DNA from: Albidovulum aestuarii
GTDB lineage: Bacteria > Pseudomonadota > Alphaproteobacteria > Rhodobacterales > Rhodobacteraceae
Assembly (NCBI RefSeq): GCF_029961185.1
Contig: NZ_JASBQQ010000006.1
Coordinates: forward strand, 124,001-188,000
Direction: 5' to 3'
DNA length: 64,000 nt
Both the position numbers and the translations under genes were made by a program. Positions 26,623-35,651 of this stretch are shown piece by piece. The notes under the pieces were generated by a model that worked only from the letters and a program-made list of their open reading frames with translations, was not told the DNA's origin and did no database searches. How positions within the stretch are numbered: the stretch's first letter is position 1; each line of letters begins with the position of its first letter.

Positions 26623-27389
26623 CCCGTCACCACCACGCCGCCGTCGATCACCAACGCCTGCCCGGTCATCATCCGCGATGCCGACGACGCTAGAAACAGC
26701 GCGCCGCCAACGATGTCCTCGGGCGCAAGCGTCGCTTTCAGGCATTGCCGGTCGAGATGGGCGGCGAGCCCTTCGGGTGTCACCCACATCTCTTTCTGCT
26801 TGTCCGTCATCACCCAACCCGGCGCGAGCGCATTGACCCGGATGCCGTCGGGCCCGAATTCCCGGGCGAGCGAACGGGTCAGCCCGTTCAGGCCAGAATT
26901 TGCGGTTGTGTAGATCGGGTAGCCCGCATTGCCCATCATGTAGCTGATCGAGGTCATGTTGATGATCGCCCCACCACCCGCCGCGCGCATACCCGGCAGA
27001 ACCGCCTGTGCGGCAAAGAAACAGGCCTTGAGATTGATGGCGATGGCGCGGTCCCAGTAATCCTCGCTGACATCCTCGGTCGCGTGGCGTTGATCGTTGG
27101 CGGCGTTATTGACCAGAACCGTCACCGGCCCATGCGCATCACTCGCCTCGGCGACGGCCGCTTTTAGCGCCCCGATATCGGTTATGTCACACGGGATGAA
27201 AAGCGGGCGGATGCCGGTTTCGGCCTCCATCTGCCCGGCAAATTCCGCACCGTCCGACCGCTGGACAAAGGCAACCCGCGCGCCTTGGCGCAGAAAACCC
27301 TCTGTCAGGGCCGCGCCAACCCCAGACCCGCCGCCGGTGATGAAGACCGATGCATCTTTCAGATCAGGATAGATCGCCGAAGGTTTCAT
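26619..27389 (-). CDS. SDR-family sugar dehydrogenase with a YxxxN active site
   Basis: This 256-residue short-chain dehydrogenase has the cofactor motif TGGGSGVG (about 18) and NNAA, with the catalytic Ser in MTSIS. By context it oxidises an aldose such as D-galactose or L-arabinose to the lactone. The normal YxxxK catalytic pair reads YTTAN here: the codon for Lys is AAT, Asn. This is either a tolerated variant of the family or a changed activity. It is coupled to dgoK by a four-base overlap and follows the dehydratase after 46 bases. Confidence 0.8.
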   Translation of the reverse strand: MKPSAIYPDLKDASVFITGGGSGVGAALTEGFLRQGARVAFVQRSDGAEFAGQMEAETGIRPLFIPCDITDIGALKAAVAEASDAHGPVTVLVNNAANDQRHATEDVSEDYWDRAIAINLKACFFAAQAVLPGMRAAGGGAIINMTSISYMMGNAGYPIYTTANSGLNGLTRSLAREFGPDGIRVNALAPGWVMTDKQKEMWVTPEGLAAHLDRQCLKATLAPEDIVGGALFLASSASRMMTGQALVIDGGVVVTG

Positions 27390-27435
27390 GCGTCACTTCC
27401 GTCCGCTGTCGAGAGCTTTTGCGCCGTATCCCACA

Positions 27436-29145
27436 TCAGTGGCTTTCCCTCGTGACCGGTCTTGTATCCTTGCCGACGAGGAAATCGAGATCAGCCCCTT
27501 CATGGGCCTGCATGACACTGTCGGTGTAAAGCTTTGCGTAGCCGCGTGTGTAATGCGGGGGCGCGGGGGTCCATGCCGCCTGCCGCCGCTTCAGCTCATC
27601 CTCATCCACCAGATGCGTCAGCTCCTCCCGGCTGGCCGAGATGCGAATCCGGTCGCCGGTTTTCACCAGTGCGAGCGGCCCGCCCGCCTGCGTCTCGGGG
27701 CTGACATGCAGGATCACGGTGCCGAAGGCGGTGCCGGACATGCGCGCATCCGATATCCGCACCATGTCGCGCACGCCCTGTTTCACAAGCGCAGCGGGGA
27801 TCGGCATATTGCCGACCTCCGGCATTCCCGGATAGCCTTTCGGGCCGCAGCCCTTCAGCACCAGGATCGTATCGGCCGTCACCGGCAGGTCGTCGCGGTC
27901 GATATTGGCTTTCATCTCCTCGATCGACTCGAAGACATAAGCGGGCCCTTCGTGTTCCAGTAGCGCAGGCGTCGCGGCAGAGGGTTTCACGATCGCGCCT
28001 TTCGGGGCGAGGTTTCCGCGCAATACTCTTATCCCCGCCGCAGGTTTCACAGGGTCGGCCATGGGGTGGATCACGTCACGGTTCCAGCACTCCGCCCCCT
28101 CGGCATAGGCCGAGATATCGCCACCCAGAACGGTCTTGGCGGGGCGCAGTTTTGCGCCGAGTTCACGCAGCACCACCGGCATCCCGCCTGCGTAGCAGAA
28201 ATCCTCCATCAGGTATGTGCCCGACGGCATGCAATTGACCAGAAGCGGGATGTCCGAGCCAATTTCGAAATCGTCGAGCGTGAGCGGCACGCCGACCCGC
28301 CCGGCCAGCGCCAACAGGTGAATGACCGCATTGGTGGACCCGCCCACGGCGGCATTGGCGAGGATTGCATTCTCGAAACTTTCGCGGGTCAGGACCTTTG
28401 ACAGGACCAGATTCTCCTCGACCATTTCGACGATCCGCCGCCCGGTCATATGGGCCAGTGCCATGCGCCGCGCATCCACAGCCGGAAGGGCGGCATTCGT
28501 CGGCAGGCTCATCCCCATCGCCTCGACAAGCGACGCCATGGTGGAGGCCGTGCCCATCGTCATGCAGACGCCTTTTGACCGGCTCATACCGGATTCGGCG
28601 GCCATGAAGTCCTTCAGCGTCATCTCGCCCGCGCGCACCGCCTCGGAAAACTTCCACACATCGGTGCCCGAACCGATGTCCTGCCCCTGCCACTTGCCGT
28701 TCAGCATCGGGCCGGACGACACCACGATCGTTGGCAGGTCAACCGAGGCCGCCCCCATGAGTTGCCCCGGCGTAGTCTTGTCGCAGCCGCCCAGAAGGAC
28801 GACGCCGTCCATGCCATAGGCGCGGATCGATTCCTCGACATCCATCGACAGAAGATTGCGAAAGAGCATTGCCGTCGGCTTCATCTGGGTCTCGCCCAGC
28901 GACATGACCGGGAATTCCACCGGAAAGCCGCCGGCCTCCCACACGCCGCGTTTCACGCCTTCGGCGAGCTCGCGAAGACCGGAATTGCAGGGGGTCAGTT
29001 CCGACCATGTGTTGCAGACACCGATGACCGGTCGACCGTCGAAGACATGATCGGGAAAGCCCTGGTTCTTCATCCACGACCGGTGGATGAACCCATCCTT
29101 GTCATGCTTGCCATACCAGGCCCGGTTGCGGCGGTCTTTGGTCAT
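27436..29145 (-). CDS. IlvD/Edd-family sugar-acid dehydratase (arabinonate/galactonate type)
   Basis: This 569-residue Fe-S dehydratase converts aldonic acids to 2-keto-3-deoxy acids. Cluster and Mg ligands are seen in GVCNTWSELTPCN, GGCDKTTPGQLMGA and SRSKGVCMTMGTASTM. The N-terminal RAWYGKHDKDGFIHRSW pattern is that of the L-arabinonate dehydratase subgroup rather than of IlvD. Together with DgoK/DgoA it probably acts on D-galactonate or on both acids. I chose the ATG at 29145 (MTKDRRN). It is the first gene of the five-gene sugar operon, 99 bases downstream of fahA. Confidence 0.85.
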   Translation of the reverse strand: MTKDRRNRAWYGKHDKDGFIHRSWMKNQGFPDHVFDGRPVIGVCNTWSELTPCNSGLRELAEGVKRGVWEAGGFPVEFPVMSLGETQMKPTAMLFRNLLSMDVEESIRAYGMDGVVLLGGCDKTTPGQLMGAASVDLPTIVVSSGPMLNGKWQGQDIGSGTDVWKFSEAVRAGEMTLKDFMAAESGMSRSKGVCMTMGTASTMASLVEAMGMSLPTNAALPAVDARRMALAHMTGRRIVEMVEENLVLSKVLTRESFENAILANAAVGGSTNAVIHLLALAGRVGVPLTLDDFEIGSDIPLLVNCMPSGTYLMEDFCYAGGMPVVLRELGAKLRPAKTVLGGDISAYAEGAECWNRDVIHPMADPVKPAAGIRVLRGNLAPKGAIVKPSAATPALLEHEGPAYVFESIEEMKANIDRDDLPVTADTILVLKGCGPKGYPGMPEVGNMPIPAALVKQGVRDMVRISDARMSGTAFGTVILHVSPETQAGGPLALVKTGDRIRISASREELTHLVDEDELKRRQAAWTPAPPHYTRGYAKLYTDSVMQAHEGADLDFLVGKDTRPVTRESH

Positions 29146-29244
29146 GATGCCTGCCTCGGTTGCGCGAACGGGAAAGCCCTTGGCAGGAGTATTTGGGTCG
29201 CGGCGAAAGGGCAAGGCTCACGCCGCTTTGATCGCGTGTCGGGT

Positions 29245-30498
29245 CTATGTTCGGGTGTAGGGATCTTTCAGCGCGGGCAGGAGCTGACCTTCGCAGCGAC
29301 CGAAACCGATGCGGTAGCCATCGTCTTGCGCGTGACCGGTCAGGGTCAGCGTATCGCCGTCTTCGATGAAGCACCGCGTGCCACCGGTATCGAGAGAAAC
29401 TGGCTCCTTCCCGCCCCAACTCAGCTCCAGCAGGCTGCCGCGGCTTTCTTTCGTTGGGCCCGAAATGGTGCCAGAGCCCAGAAGGTCGCCGGTGTTCATC
29501 GGGCAGCCGGAGGTGGTGTGATGCGCCAGTTGCTGGGCGGCCGAGTAATACATTTCCCGATAGTTGGTCCGCGCGATCGTGGTGGCGGCCTTGCCCTCGG
29601 GGGCCAGTGTCACGGCAAGGTCGATGTCATAAAGCATTGGCCCGGGCTCAGTCAGGTAGGGCAGAAGCGGGCGGGCGCGGTCGGGGGTGGTCACTCGGAA
29701 CGGCTCCAAGGCCGCTCGGGTCACGATCCACGCGGAGATCGTCGTGGCCGTCGCCTTGGCCTGAAACGGGCCGAGTGGCTGGTACTCCCAGGCCTGAATG
29801 TCGCGGGCCGACCAGTCGTTCAGTAGAACATAACCGAAGATCATCCGGTCGGCCTCAGCCACTGTCACCGGCCCTTCGGACGGCATTCCCACGACTGCGC
29901 CGAGTTCCAGTTCGATATCGAAGCGGGCCGAGGGCGCGAAGCGGGGCAGGTCGTCATCCGGGCCTTTCACCTGCCCCCAAGGCCGCCGGACCGGTGTGCC
30001 CGAGACGACGACGGAAGAGGCGCGGCCATTGTAGCCGATCGGGATCGACAGCCAGTTTGGCGGCAATGCGTTGTCCTTGCCCCGAAACATGGTCCCGACA
30101 TTCTCGGCGTGGTGCCGCCCGGCATAGAAATCGGTGTATTCCGAGATGAGGAAGGGCAGGTGCATCTGCGCCGCTTCCATTGGCACAAGATATGGTTCCA
30201 CCACCCGGTCGGCGTCCTCGGCCAGCAAGGCCTGCAACTTGGCCCGGTAGGCATTCCAGACCTCCGGCCCCAGTTCCATGAAGTCATTCCAGAAGGGCAC
30301 GTCCAGCACCGGGTCATCGGTCGCTGTCAGGATGCCCTCTTCCTCCATTGCGGTGAGATCGACGATCATGTCGCCGATGGCGGCTCCGCAGCGGGGCTCG
30401 GTTCCATTCGTTGAAAACACGCCATAGGGCAGATTGTTCCGCGGAAACTGTCCGTCGGGGGCGTTGGCGCTTTCGATCCAGGATTTCATCAGTGTCAT
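29245..30498 (-). CDS. fahA: Fumarylacetoacetase
   Basis: This 417-residue enzyme hydrolyses fumarylacetoacetate to fumarate and acetoacetate, the last step of tyrosine breakdown. Family features include the N-terminal SH3-like domain, the FYAGRHHAENVG motif with the catalytic His, the metal-binding FDIELELGAVVG and NDWSARDIQAWEYQPLGPF. A GAGG site precedes the ATG at 30498. It follows maiA by eight bases and ends the hmgA-maiA-fahA operon. Confidence 0.94.
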   Translation of the reverse strand: MTLMKSWIESANAPDGQFPRNNLPYGVFSTNGTEPRCGAAIGDMIVDLTAMEEEGILTATDDPVLDVPFWNDFMELGPEVWNAYRAKLQALLAEDADRVVEPYLVPMEAAQMHLPFLISEYTDFYAGRHHAENVGTMFRGKDNALPPNWLSIPIGYNGRASSVVVSGTPVRRPWGQVKGPDDDLPRFAPSARFDIELELGAVVGMPSEGPVTVAEADRMIFGYVLLNDWSARDIQAWEYQPLGPFQAKATATTISAWIVTRAALEPFRVTTPDRARPLLPYLTEPGPMLYDIDLAVTLAPEGKAATTIARTNYREMYYSAAQQLAHHTTSGCPMNTGDLLGSGTISGPTKESRGSLLELSWGGKEPVSLDTGGTRCFIEDGDTLTLTGHAQDDGYRIGFGRCEGQLLPALKDPYTRT

Positions 30499-30506
30499 GT
30501 CGGTCC

Positions 30507-31145
30507 TCAGGTCTGGATGGCGTCAGGTTGCGCCTCGGGCGCGGCCTTGGCGAAGGCGGGTGGGATTGTGGCCGCCGCGTCGATCTCGGTCAGGCGGGGC
30601 CATGGTTCGAGGTTCAGCCCCCAGCGCCGCGCATTGTAGATCTGCGCGACGAGGCAAATATCGGCAAGTGTCGGGGCATCGGTGAAGGCGAAAGGCGTTA
30701 TGGGATCGACCATCTGTTCCAAGGCGTCGAAACCAAGCGCCATCCAGTAGCGCATCCATGCGGCCTTGTCCTCGGCCGTCGCATCGAAGGTTGCGCCCAG
30801 ATGCTGGACGACCCGCAGGTTGTTGACCGGATGGATGTCCATGGCGATGAGATGTGCCGCCGCCATGACTCGCGCCCGCAATTTGGGATCGGTAGGCAGG
30901 AGGGGCGGTTCGGGATAGGTCGCGTCCAGCCAGTCGATGATCGCCAGCGACTGGGTCAGGACCGTGCCGTCCGCCAGTTCCAGCGCGGGGACGAGCCCGG
31001 CGGGGTTCCGCGTGGCATATTCCGCGCTGCGTTGTTCCCCGGCGACGAGGTTCACTGGAACGGTGTCGAAAACCACGCCCTTGAGGTTCAGCGCGATCCG
31101 CACGCGGTAGGATGCGGTGGATCGCCAGTAGGAATAGAGCCTCAT
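30507..31145 (-). CDS. maiA: Maleylacetoacetate isomerase
   Basis: This 212-residue zeta-class glutathione transferase isomerises maleylacetoacetate to fumarylacetoacetate with glutathione. The zeta signature appears as [21 protein letters not shown] (quoted in part, from residue 3), the SSCxxC-equivalent being SYWRST here. [11 protein letters not shown] and [12 protein letters not shown] form the glutathione site. It overlaps the hmgA stop and precedes fahA. Confidence 0.92.
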   Translation of the reverse strand: MRLYSYWRSTASYRVRIALNLKGVVFDTVPVNLVAGEQRSAEYATRNPAGLVPALELADGTVLTQSLAIIDWLDATYPEPPLLPTDPKLRARVMAAAHLIAMDIHPVNNLRVVQHLGATFDATAEDKAAWMRYWMALGFDALEQMVDPITPFAFTDAPTLADICLVAQIYNARRWGLNLEPWPRLTEIDAAATIPPAFAKAAPEAQPDAIQT

Positions 31146-32500
31146 TTCCGGCCCGGCGTGCCGTCGAACTTCTTCTCAAGCGAGGTCCAGCAGTCGATGT
31201 AGTCGTCCTGCAGCGGCGCTTCATTCGCGGCAAACTCGGTCAGGTGCTGAGGGAACCGTGTCTCGAACATGAAGGACATGGTGTTGTCGAGCTTGTCCGG
31301 GCCAAGGTTCGCGTTAGACGCCTTCTCAAACGCCTCGCGGTCGGGCCCGTGCGGCAGCATCATGTTGTGCAGGCTCATGCCGCCCGGAACGAAGCCCTGC
31401 GGCTTTGCGTCGTACTGGCCGTAGATATTGCCCATCAGTTCCGACATGACGTTCTTGTGGTACCAGGGCGGGCGGAACGTATCCTCCATCACCATCCAGC
31501 GTTCGCGGAAAAGGACGAAGTCGATATTTGCGGTGCCCGGCACGCCCGAGGGCGCCGTGAGTACCGTGAAAATCGACGGGTCGGGGTGGTCGAAAAGGAT
31601 CGATCCGACCGGGCAATAGGTCCGCAGGTCGTATTTCACCGGGGCATAGTTGCCGTGCCATGCCACGACATCGAGCGGCGAATGCCCGATCCTCGTCTCA
31701 TGGAACTGACCGCACCACTTTATGGTGACGGTCGAAGGCACCTCGCGGTCCTCAAAGGCCGCAACGGGCGTCTTGAAGTCACGCCGGTTGGCCATGCAGT
31801 TCGCGCCGATGGGGCCACGGCCGGGCAGTTCGAACTTCTGGCCGTAGTTCTCGCAGACGAAACCGCGCGCGGGGCCGTCGATCAGTTCCAAGCGATAAAG
31901 AAGCCCGCGCGGCAGGATCGCAATTTCCTTCGGCTCCAGATCGATGATGCCAAGTTCAGTGCAGAAGCGCAGGCGACCCTCCTGCGGCACGACCAGAAGT
32001 TCGCTGTCGGCGGAATAGAAATAGGCGTCCTCCATAGAGGCGGTCACAAGGTAGATGTGGCTGGCCATTCCGACCTGCGTGTTCACGTCGCCTGCCGTCG
32101 TCATCGTCCGCATCCCCGTCAGCCATGTCAAAGGCTGGTCCGAATGCGCGACGGGGTCCCAGCGGTACTGGCCGAGCGAGATCACATCCTCCACGACATG
32201 CGGCGCGGTCTTCCAATATGGCAGCGCGATCTTCTCGTATCTCGCGGAATGTTTGACCGAGGGGCGGATGCGGTAGCACCAGGTCCGTTCGTTCTGGTGG
32301 CTGGGCGCGGTGAAGGCGGTGCCGGACAGTTGTTCGCCGTAAAGCCCGTAATTGCACTTCTGGGGGCTGTTCATGCCCTGCGGCAACGCGCCCGACAGCG
32401 CCTCCGTCTCAAAATCATTGCCGAAGCCCGGCATGTAGCCTGCGGTCGTGCCGCACGGCGTTGCAGCTTGGCGGAATCCGGTTTGGGGGTGGTCGGTCAT
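31142..32500 (-). CDS. hmgA: Homogentisate 1,2-dioxygenase
   Basis: This 452-residue non-heme iron enzyme opens the ring of homogentisate. Typical segments are [19 protein letters not shown], the iron-binding [16 protein letters not shown] and [14 protein letters not shown] chose the ATG at 32500, behind GGAGGG, instead of an upstream start in the promoter region. It leads hmgA-maiA-fahA and diverges from a MarR gene with 70 bases between them. Confidence 0.95.
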   Translation of the reverse strand: MTDHPQTGFRQAATPCGTTAGYMPGFGNDFETEALSGALPQGMNSPQKCNYGLYGEQLSGTAFTAPSHQNERTWCYRIRPSVKHSARYEKIALPYWKTAPHVVEDVISLGQYRWDPVAHSDQPLTWLTGMRTMTTAGDVNTQVGMASHIYLVTASMEDAYFYSADSELLVVPQEGRLRFCTELGIIDLEPKEIAILPRGLLYRLELIDGPARGFVCENYGQKFELPGRGPIGANCMANRRDFKTPVAAFEDREVPSTVTIKWCGQFHETRIGHSPLDVVAWHGNYAPVKYDLRTYCPVGSILFDHPDPSIFTVLTAPSGVPGTANIDFVLFRERWMVMEDTFRPPWYHKNVMSELMGNIYGQYDAKPQGFVPGGMSLHNMMLPHGPDREAFEKASNANLGPDKLDNTMSFMFETRFPQHLTEFAANEAPLQDDYIDCWTSLEKKFDGTPGRK

Positions 32501-32534
32501 GGCAAGGCCCTCCAGATAATGGTTGCATTCGTAA

Positions 32535-32552
32535 TAGTTGATTTTGTAACTA
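32535..32552. promoter_or_regulatory. Candidate MarR operator between hmgA and marR
   Basis: TAGTT-N8-AACTA forms a short dyad in an AT-rich stretch between the divergent genes; an adjacent TTGCATTCGTAA is also partly symmetric. The size and position suit a MarR-family operator controlling both directions. It is unproven. Confidence 0.4.
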
Positions 32553-32570
32553 ACAACAGGAGAATTGCCC

Positions 32571-33005
32571 ATGACGCCAGACACCGACTTCGACCTGCAG
32601 AGTTTCCTGCCCTACCTCCTGAACCGCGCGGCGGAGGAAACGGGCCTGAAATTCCAGAAGATATATAAGGACCGTTACGGCATGCTGCGGACCGAATGGC
32701 GGGTGCTGGCGCATCTCGGCGGGTACGGAACGATGACCGCAACCGAGATCGGCGCGCGGGCCGGGGTGCACAAGACCAAGATCTCCCGCGCCGTGGCGCG
32801 TCTGGAACTACTCGGATTTCTCGCCCGATCCGGCAACCAAACCGACCGTCGGCAGGAATTCCTCGGGCTGACGAAGAAAGGGCAGGCGGCCTATGCCGAT
32901 CTTTCCCTTTCGGCGCAAAGGTTCAACGCCGAACTGACGCGCTCGCTTTCAGAGCATGATCAGGCGGTTCTTACCCGCTGCCTGACGTCCCTCGCGGCAG
33001 GCTGA
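32571..33005 (+). CDS. MarR-family regulator, probable repressor of the hmg operon
   Basis: This 144-residue winged-helix protein has MarR features: helices about 30-60, recognition region [27 protein letters not shown] (quoted as [15 protein letters not shown]) and the wing [16 protein letters not shown]. It is divergent from hmgA and close to it, so homogentisate or an upstream aromatic acid is a likely ligand. The start at 32571 has an AGGAG site. Confidence 0.85.
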   Translation: MTPDTDFDLQSFLPYLLNRAAEETGLKFQKIYKDRYGMLRTEWRVLAHLGGYGTMTATEIGARAGVHKTKISRAVARLELLGFLARSGNQTDRRQEFLGLTKKGQAAYADLSLSAQRFNAELTRSLSEHDQAVLTRCLTSLAAG

Positions 33006-33044
33006 CGGGCCATTCGGGTCACAACAATCCGGCTCGGAAGGGTC

Positions 33045-33818
33045 TCAATCCGGCTCCGAAGTCAGGATCGTCATGGCCCGCCGGTCGAGTTGCGGCGAGC
33101 CGACGTCATAGCGCCCGACCTTTTTCATTGCTGCCCGCAGGTCGATATTCGTGCCGAGATACCGCCAGACAATGGGACCGGTGAATGGTGTGCGTTGTCG
33201 GCTGGTGATGCCGAAGGTCTTACCGCGCAGGTAAGACAACTGACCGCGTCCGACCGGATACAACACTGTCTCCACCAGAGCGTCGCGGGCGAGTTCCTGG
33301 AATTCCATCACGAAGATGCGGTTACCCAGAAGTGCGACCCGGCCATCGTATTTCGACAGGTACAGCGCCCCGTCCTTGTCATCGACGGACCGCTCAAGCG
33401 ATTTGCAATGCACGATGCCGTCTTTCACGCTCAGCCTGACGAGCGCGCAGATGATCGAGTTCGCCCAACTCTCGGTTTCGAAATAGCTGTGATAGTAGCC
33501 AAGATACCGGCGAAGGCCGAGTGTCTGACCGGCAAAGGCACTGTCGAAACCCCGCATATGCACGTCGGGTGGCACGGTTTTCAGCCGCGGCTGGACAAGT
33601 GGATGCACCTCGAACTCATCCGGCGGCAACAGAAATTCAGCCGGGCGGACACCAAAGTAGGTCGAAATGCGCCGGAGATTGGCTGCCGAGGGTTGCGACG
33701 AACCGTTCAGGTACTTGTTGAATTGCTGCCGGTTGATGCCAATGCGCCGACAAATCTCGGATATCGACGATTCGGTGGAGCACAGCAGGCGCAGATTGGC
33801 TGCCAGCACAGATTCCAT
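33045..33818 (-). CDS. XRE-type helix-turn-helix regulator with an unknown C-terminal domain
   Basis: This 257-residue protein has an N-terminal Cro/CI-type helix-turn-helix (SISEICRRIGINRQQFNKYL, about 18-37) and a C-terminal domain of about 180 residues that I do not recognise. The C-terminal part has FETESWANSIICALV and LGNRIFVMEFQELARDALVE and could sense a ligand. It diverges from the ABC operon starting at 33999 and probably controls it. I prefer the ATG at 33818, eight bases after GGGAG; upstream ATGs at 33836 and 33833 are possible. Confidence 0.78.
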   Translation of the reverse strand: MESVLAANLRLLCSTESSISEICRRIGINRQQFNKYLNGSSQPSAANLRRISTYFGVRPAEFLLPPDEFEVHPLVQPRLKTVPPDVHMRGFDSAFAGQTLGLRRYLGYYHSYFETESWANSIICALVRLSVKDGIVHCKSLERSVDDKDGALYLSKYDGRVALLGNRIFVMEFQELARDALVETVLYPVGRGQLSYLRGKTFGITSRQRTPFTGPIVWRYLGTNIDLRAAMKKVGRYDVGSPQLDRRAMTILTSEPD

Positions 33819-33857
33819 CGCCACGTCTCCCATCATCCTAACAAGGTCACTTTAGTT

Positions 33858-33890
33858 CGCGACTTTAAGCTATAAAAGCGCAAAGTCGCG
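33858..33890. promoter_or_regulatory. Inverted repeat, probable operator of the XRE/ABC divergon
   Basis: CGCGACTTT (33858-33866) and its exact complement AAAGTCGCG (33882-33890) are separated by 15 bases in the 180-base region between the XRE gene and the ABC operon. The centres of the arms are 24 bases apart, so two dimers or one looped dimer could bind. It is the only strong dyad in that region. Confidence 0.5.
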
Positions 33891-33998
33891 TCATATCGCG
33901 TAGTGGCGCGAAATTGTTCCGACCGTCCTTCCCGGATTTAGATTCGTGACGAAAGTTGGCGCGCTCTGGGCCCGTCAACCGAACCCAGGGAGGACGAC

Positions 33999-35567
33999 AT
34001 GACGAAACAGAATATCTCCTGGAGCCGCGTGGGCCTGCCCCGCCGCGCGTTCCTGAAAGGCGCGACCGCGCTTGGCGCGATGGCCGCCACCGGGCTTGCC
34101 CTGCCGCGTCCGGCATTCGCCGCCGGCGGCACGCTGAAGACCCGCACCTATGCCGACATCCGCTCCATGGACCCGGCCTTCAGCCAGGGCGTCGTTGACG
34201 AAGAAATCCACGCCGCGATCTACAACAAGCTGATCCAGTACAAGCCGGGCCGCGAATGGGGCTGGCAACTGGACGCCGCCGATATGGTCGAACAGGTGGA
34301 TGCGACCCACATCAACTTCGCGCTGAAGGACAATATTGGTTTCACGAACGGTTTCGGCGCAATGACTGCCGAAGACGTGAAATTCTCGTTCGAGCGCATC
34401 ATCGATGACGCGCTGGAATCGACCAACAAGCCTGATTGGGGTCCCTTGGACCATGTCGAAGTCACCGGCGAGCGTACCGGCACGATCGTGCTGAAGAACG
34501 CGTTCCAGCCGCTCTGGTCGATCACGCTTCCCTATATTGCGGGCAACATTGTCTCGAAGGCTGCTTTTGAGCAGGCTGGCGGCAAGATCGACACCCAGCC
34601 GGTCGCGACCTCGGGCCCCTACCTGCATACGTCGTGGGAGCCGAAGCAGAAGACCACGCTGACCCGCAACCCCGACTGGAAGGGCGAAGCGCCCGTCTAT
34701 GACGAGATCCAGATCTATCATATCGACGATGAAAAGGCCGCCGAGATTGCATTCGAGGCCGGTGAGATCGACTTCACCCGCGTCAGCCTCGACTCGGTCG
34801 AACGCCTGAAATCCTCGCCCATCGACGGTGCCACGCTCGATGAATATCCGTCGCTCTACTATGTCTGGGTCGGCATGAACCTCGACAATCCGAAGATGGC
34901 GAACCTGAAACTCCGTCAGGCGATCCAGTATGCCATCGACGTGCCCTCGATCATGGCGGGCGCCTATTTCGGCGCGGCCGAGCCGTCGACCGGGATCATC
35001 GCACCGGGCTTGCCGGGCCACCGCGAAGCCTCGCTGACGGGCACCGCTGCTGATCTGGAGAAGGCGCAGGCTCTGATGGCGGAATCGGGCGAAACCAACG
35101 TCTCGCTGACCATCAGCGTCCTGAACAAATCCGCGAACGTCACGGCGGCGCAGATCATTCAGGCCAACCTCGCCGCTATCGGCATCACCCTGGACATCAG
35201 CCTGCACGAAGGCGCGACGTTCTGGGAACTGGGCAACGACGAGAATGTCGAACTGGTGCTGAACCGCTATTCGATGACGCCGGACCCGTACTACGCGACC
35301 TCGTGGTTCATCACTGAACAGGCAGGCATCTGGAACTGGGAGCGGTTCAAGAACGAAGAGTTCGACGAACTGCACCTTGCCGCCCAGTCGGAAGGCGATC
35401 AGGCCAAGCGCGCGGCGATGTATGCCCGCGCCCAAGACCTGATGGAAGAAAGCGGCGCCTACAAGTTCATCACGCATGAATCGACGCCTGTGATCTATCG
35501 CAATACCGTCGTTCCGGCGCTGCGGCCGGACGGATTGCCGCTCTACCGCTACTTCGGCGCGGTATAA
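33999..35567 (+). CDS. Peptide-type ABC transporter substrate-binding protein
   Basis: This 522-residue SBP_bac_5 family protein (DppA/OppA class) binds peptides or similar polar compounds in the periplasm. A twin-arginine leader is visible (PRRAFLKG, then a hydrophobic stretch ending AFA), so export may be by Tat. The family start RTYADIRSMDPAF and segments such as FTNGFGAMTAEDVKFSFER are typical. A GGGAGGAC site precedes the ATG. It is gene one of a seven-gene operon. Confidence 0.9.
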   Translation: MTKQNISWSRVGLPRRAFLKGATALGAMAATGLALPRPAFAAGGTLKTRTYADIRSMDPAFSQGVVDEEIHAAIYNKLIQYKPGREWGWQLDAADMVEQVDATHINFALKDNIGFTNGFGAMTAEDVKFSFERIIDDALESTNKPDWGPLDHVEVTGERTGTIVLKNAFQPLWSITLPYIAGNIVSKAAFEQAGGKIDTQPVATSGPYLHTSWEPKQKTTLTRNPDWKGEAPVYDEIQIYHIDDEKAAEIAFEAGEIDFTRVSLDSVERLKSSPIDGATLDEYPSLYYVWVGMNLDNPKMANLKLRQAIQYAIDVPSIMAGAYFGAAEPSTGIIAPGLPGHREASLTGTAADLEKAQALMAESGETNVSLTISVLNKSANVTAAQIIQANLAAIGITLDISLHEGATFWELGNDENVELVLNRYSMTPDPYYATSWFITEQAGIWNWERFKNEEFDELHLAAQSEGDQAKRAAMYARAQDLMEESGAYKFITHESTPVIYRNTVVPALRPDGLPLYRYFGAV

Positions 35568-35651
35568 GACCTCCCTGCGGACGGAGGGGGCGCGGGTTCG
35601 CCTGCGCCCCTTCCACCGTTCAGGGATCAGCCGTCTTGCGGGGAGGAGACC

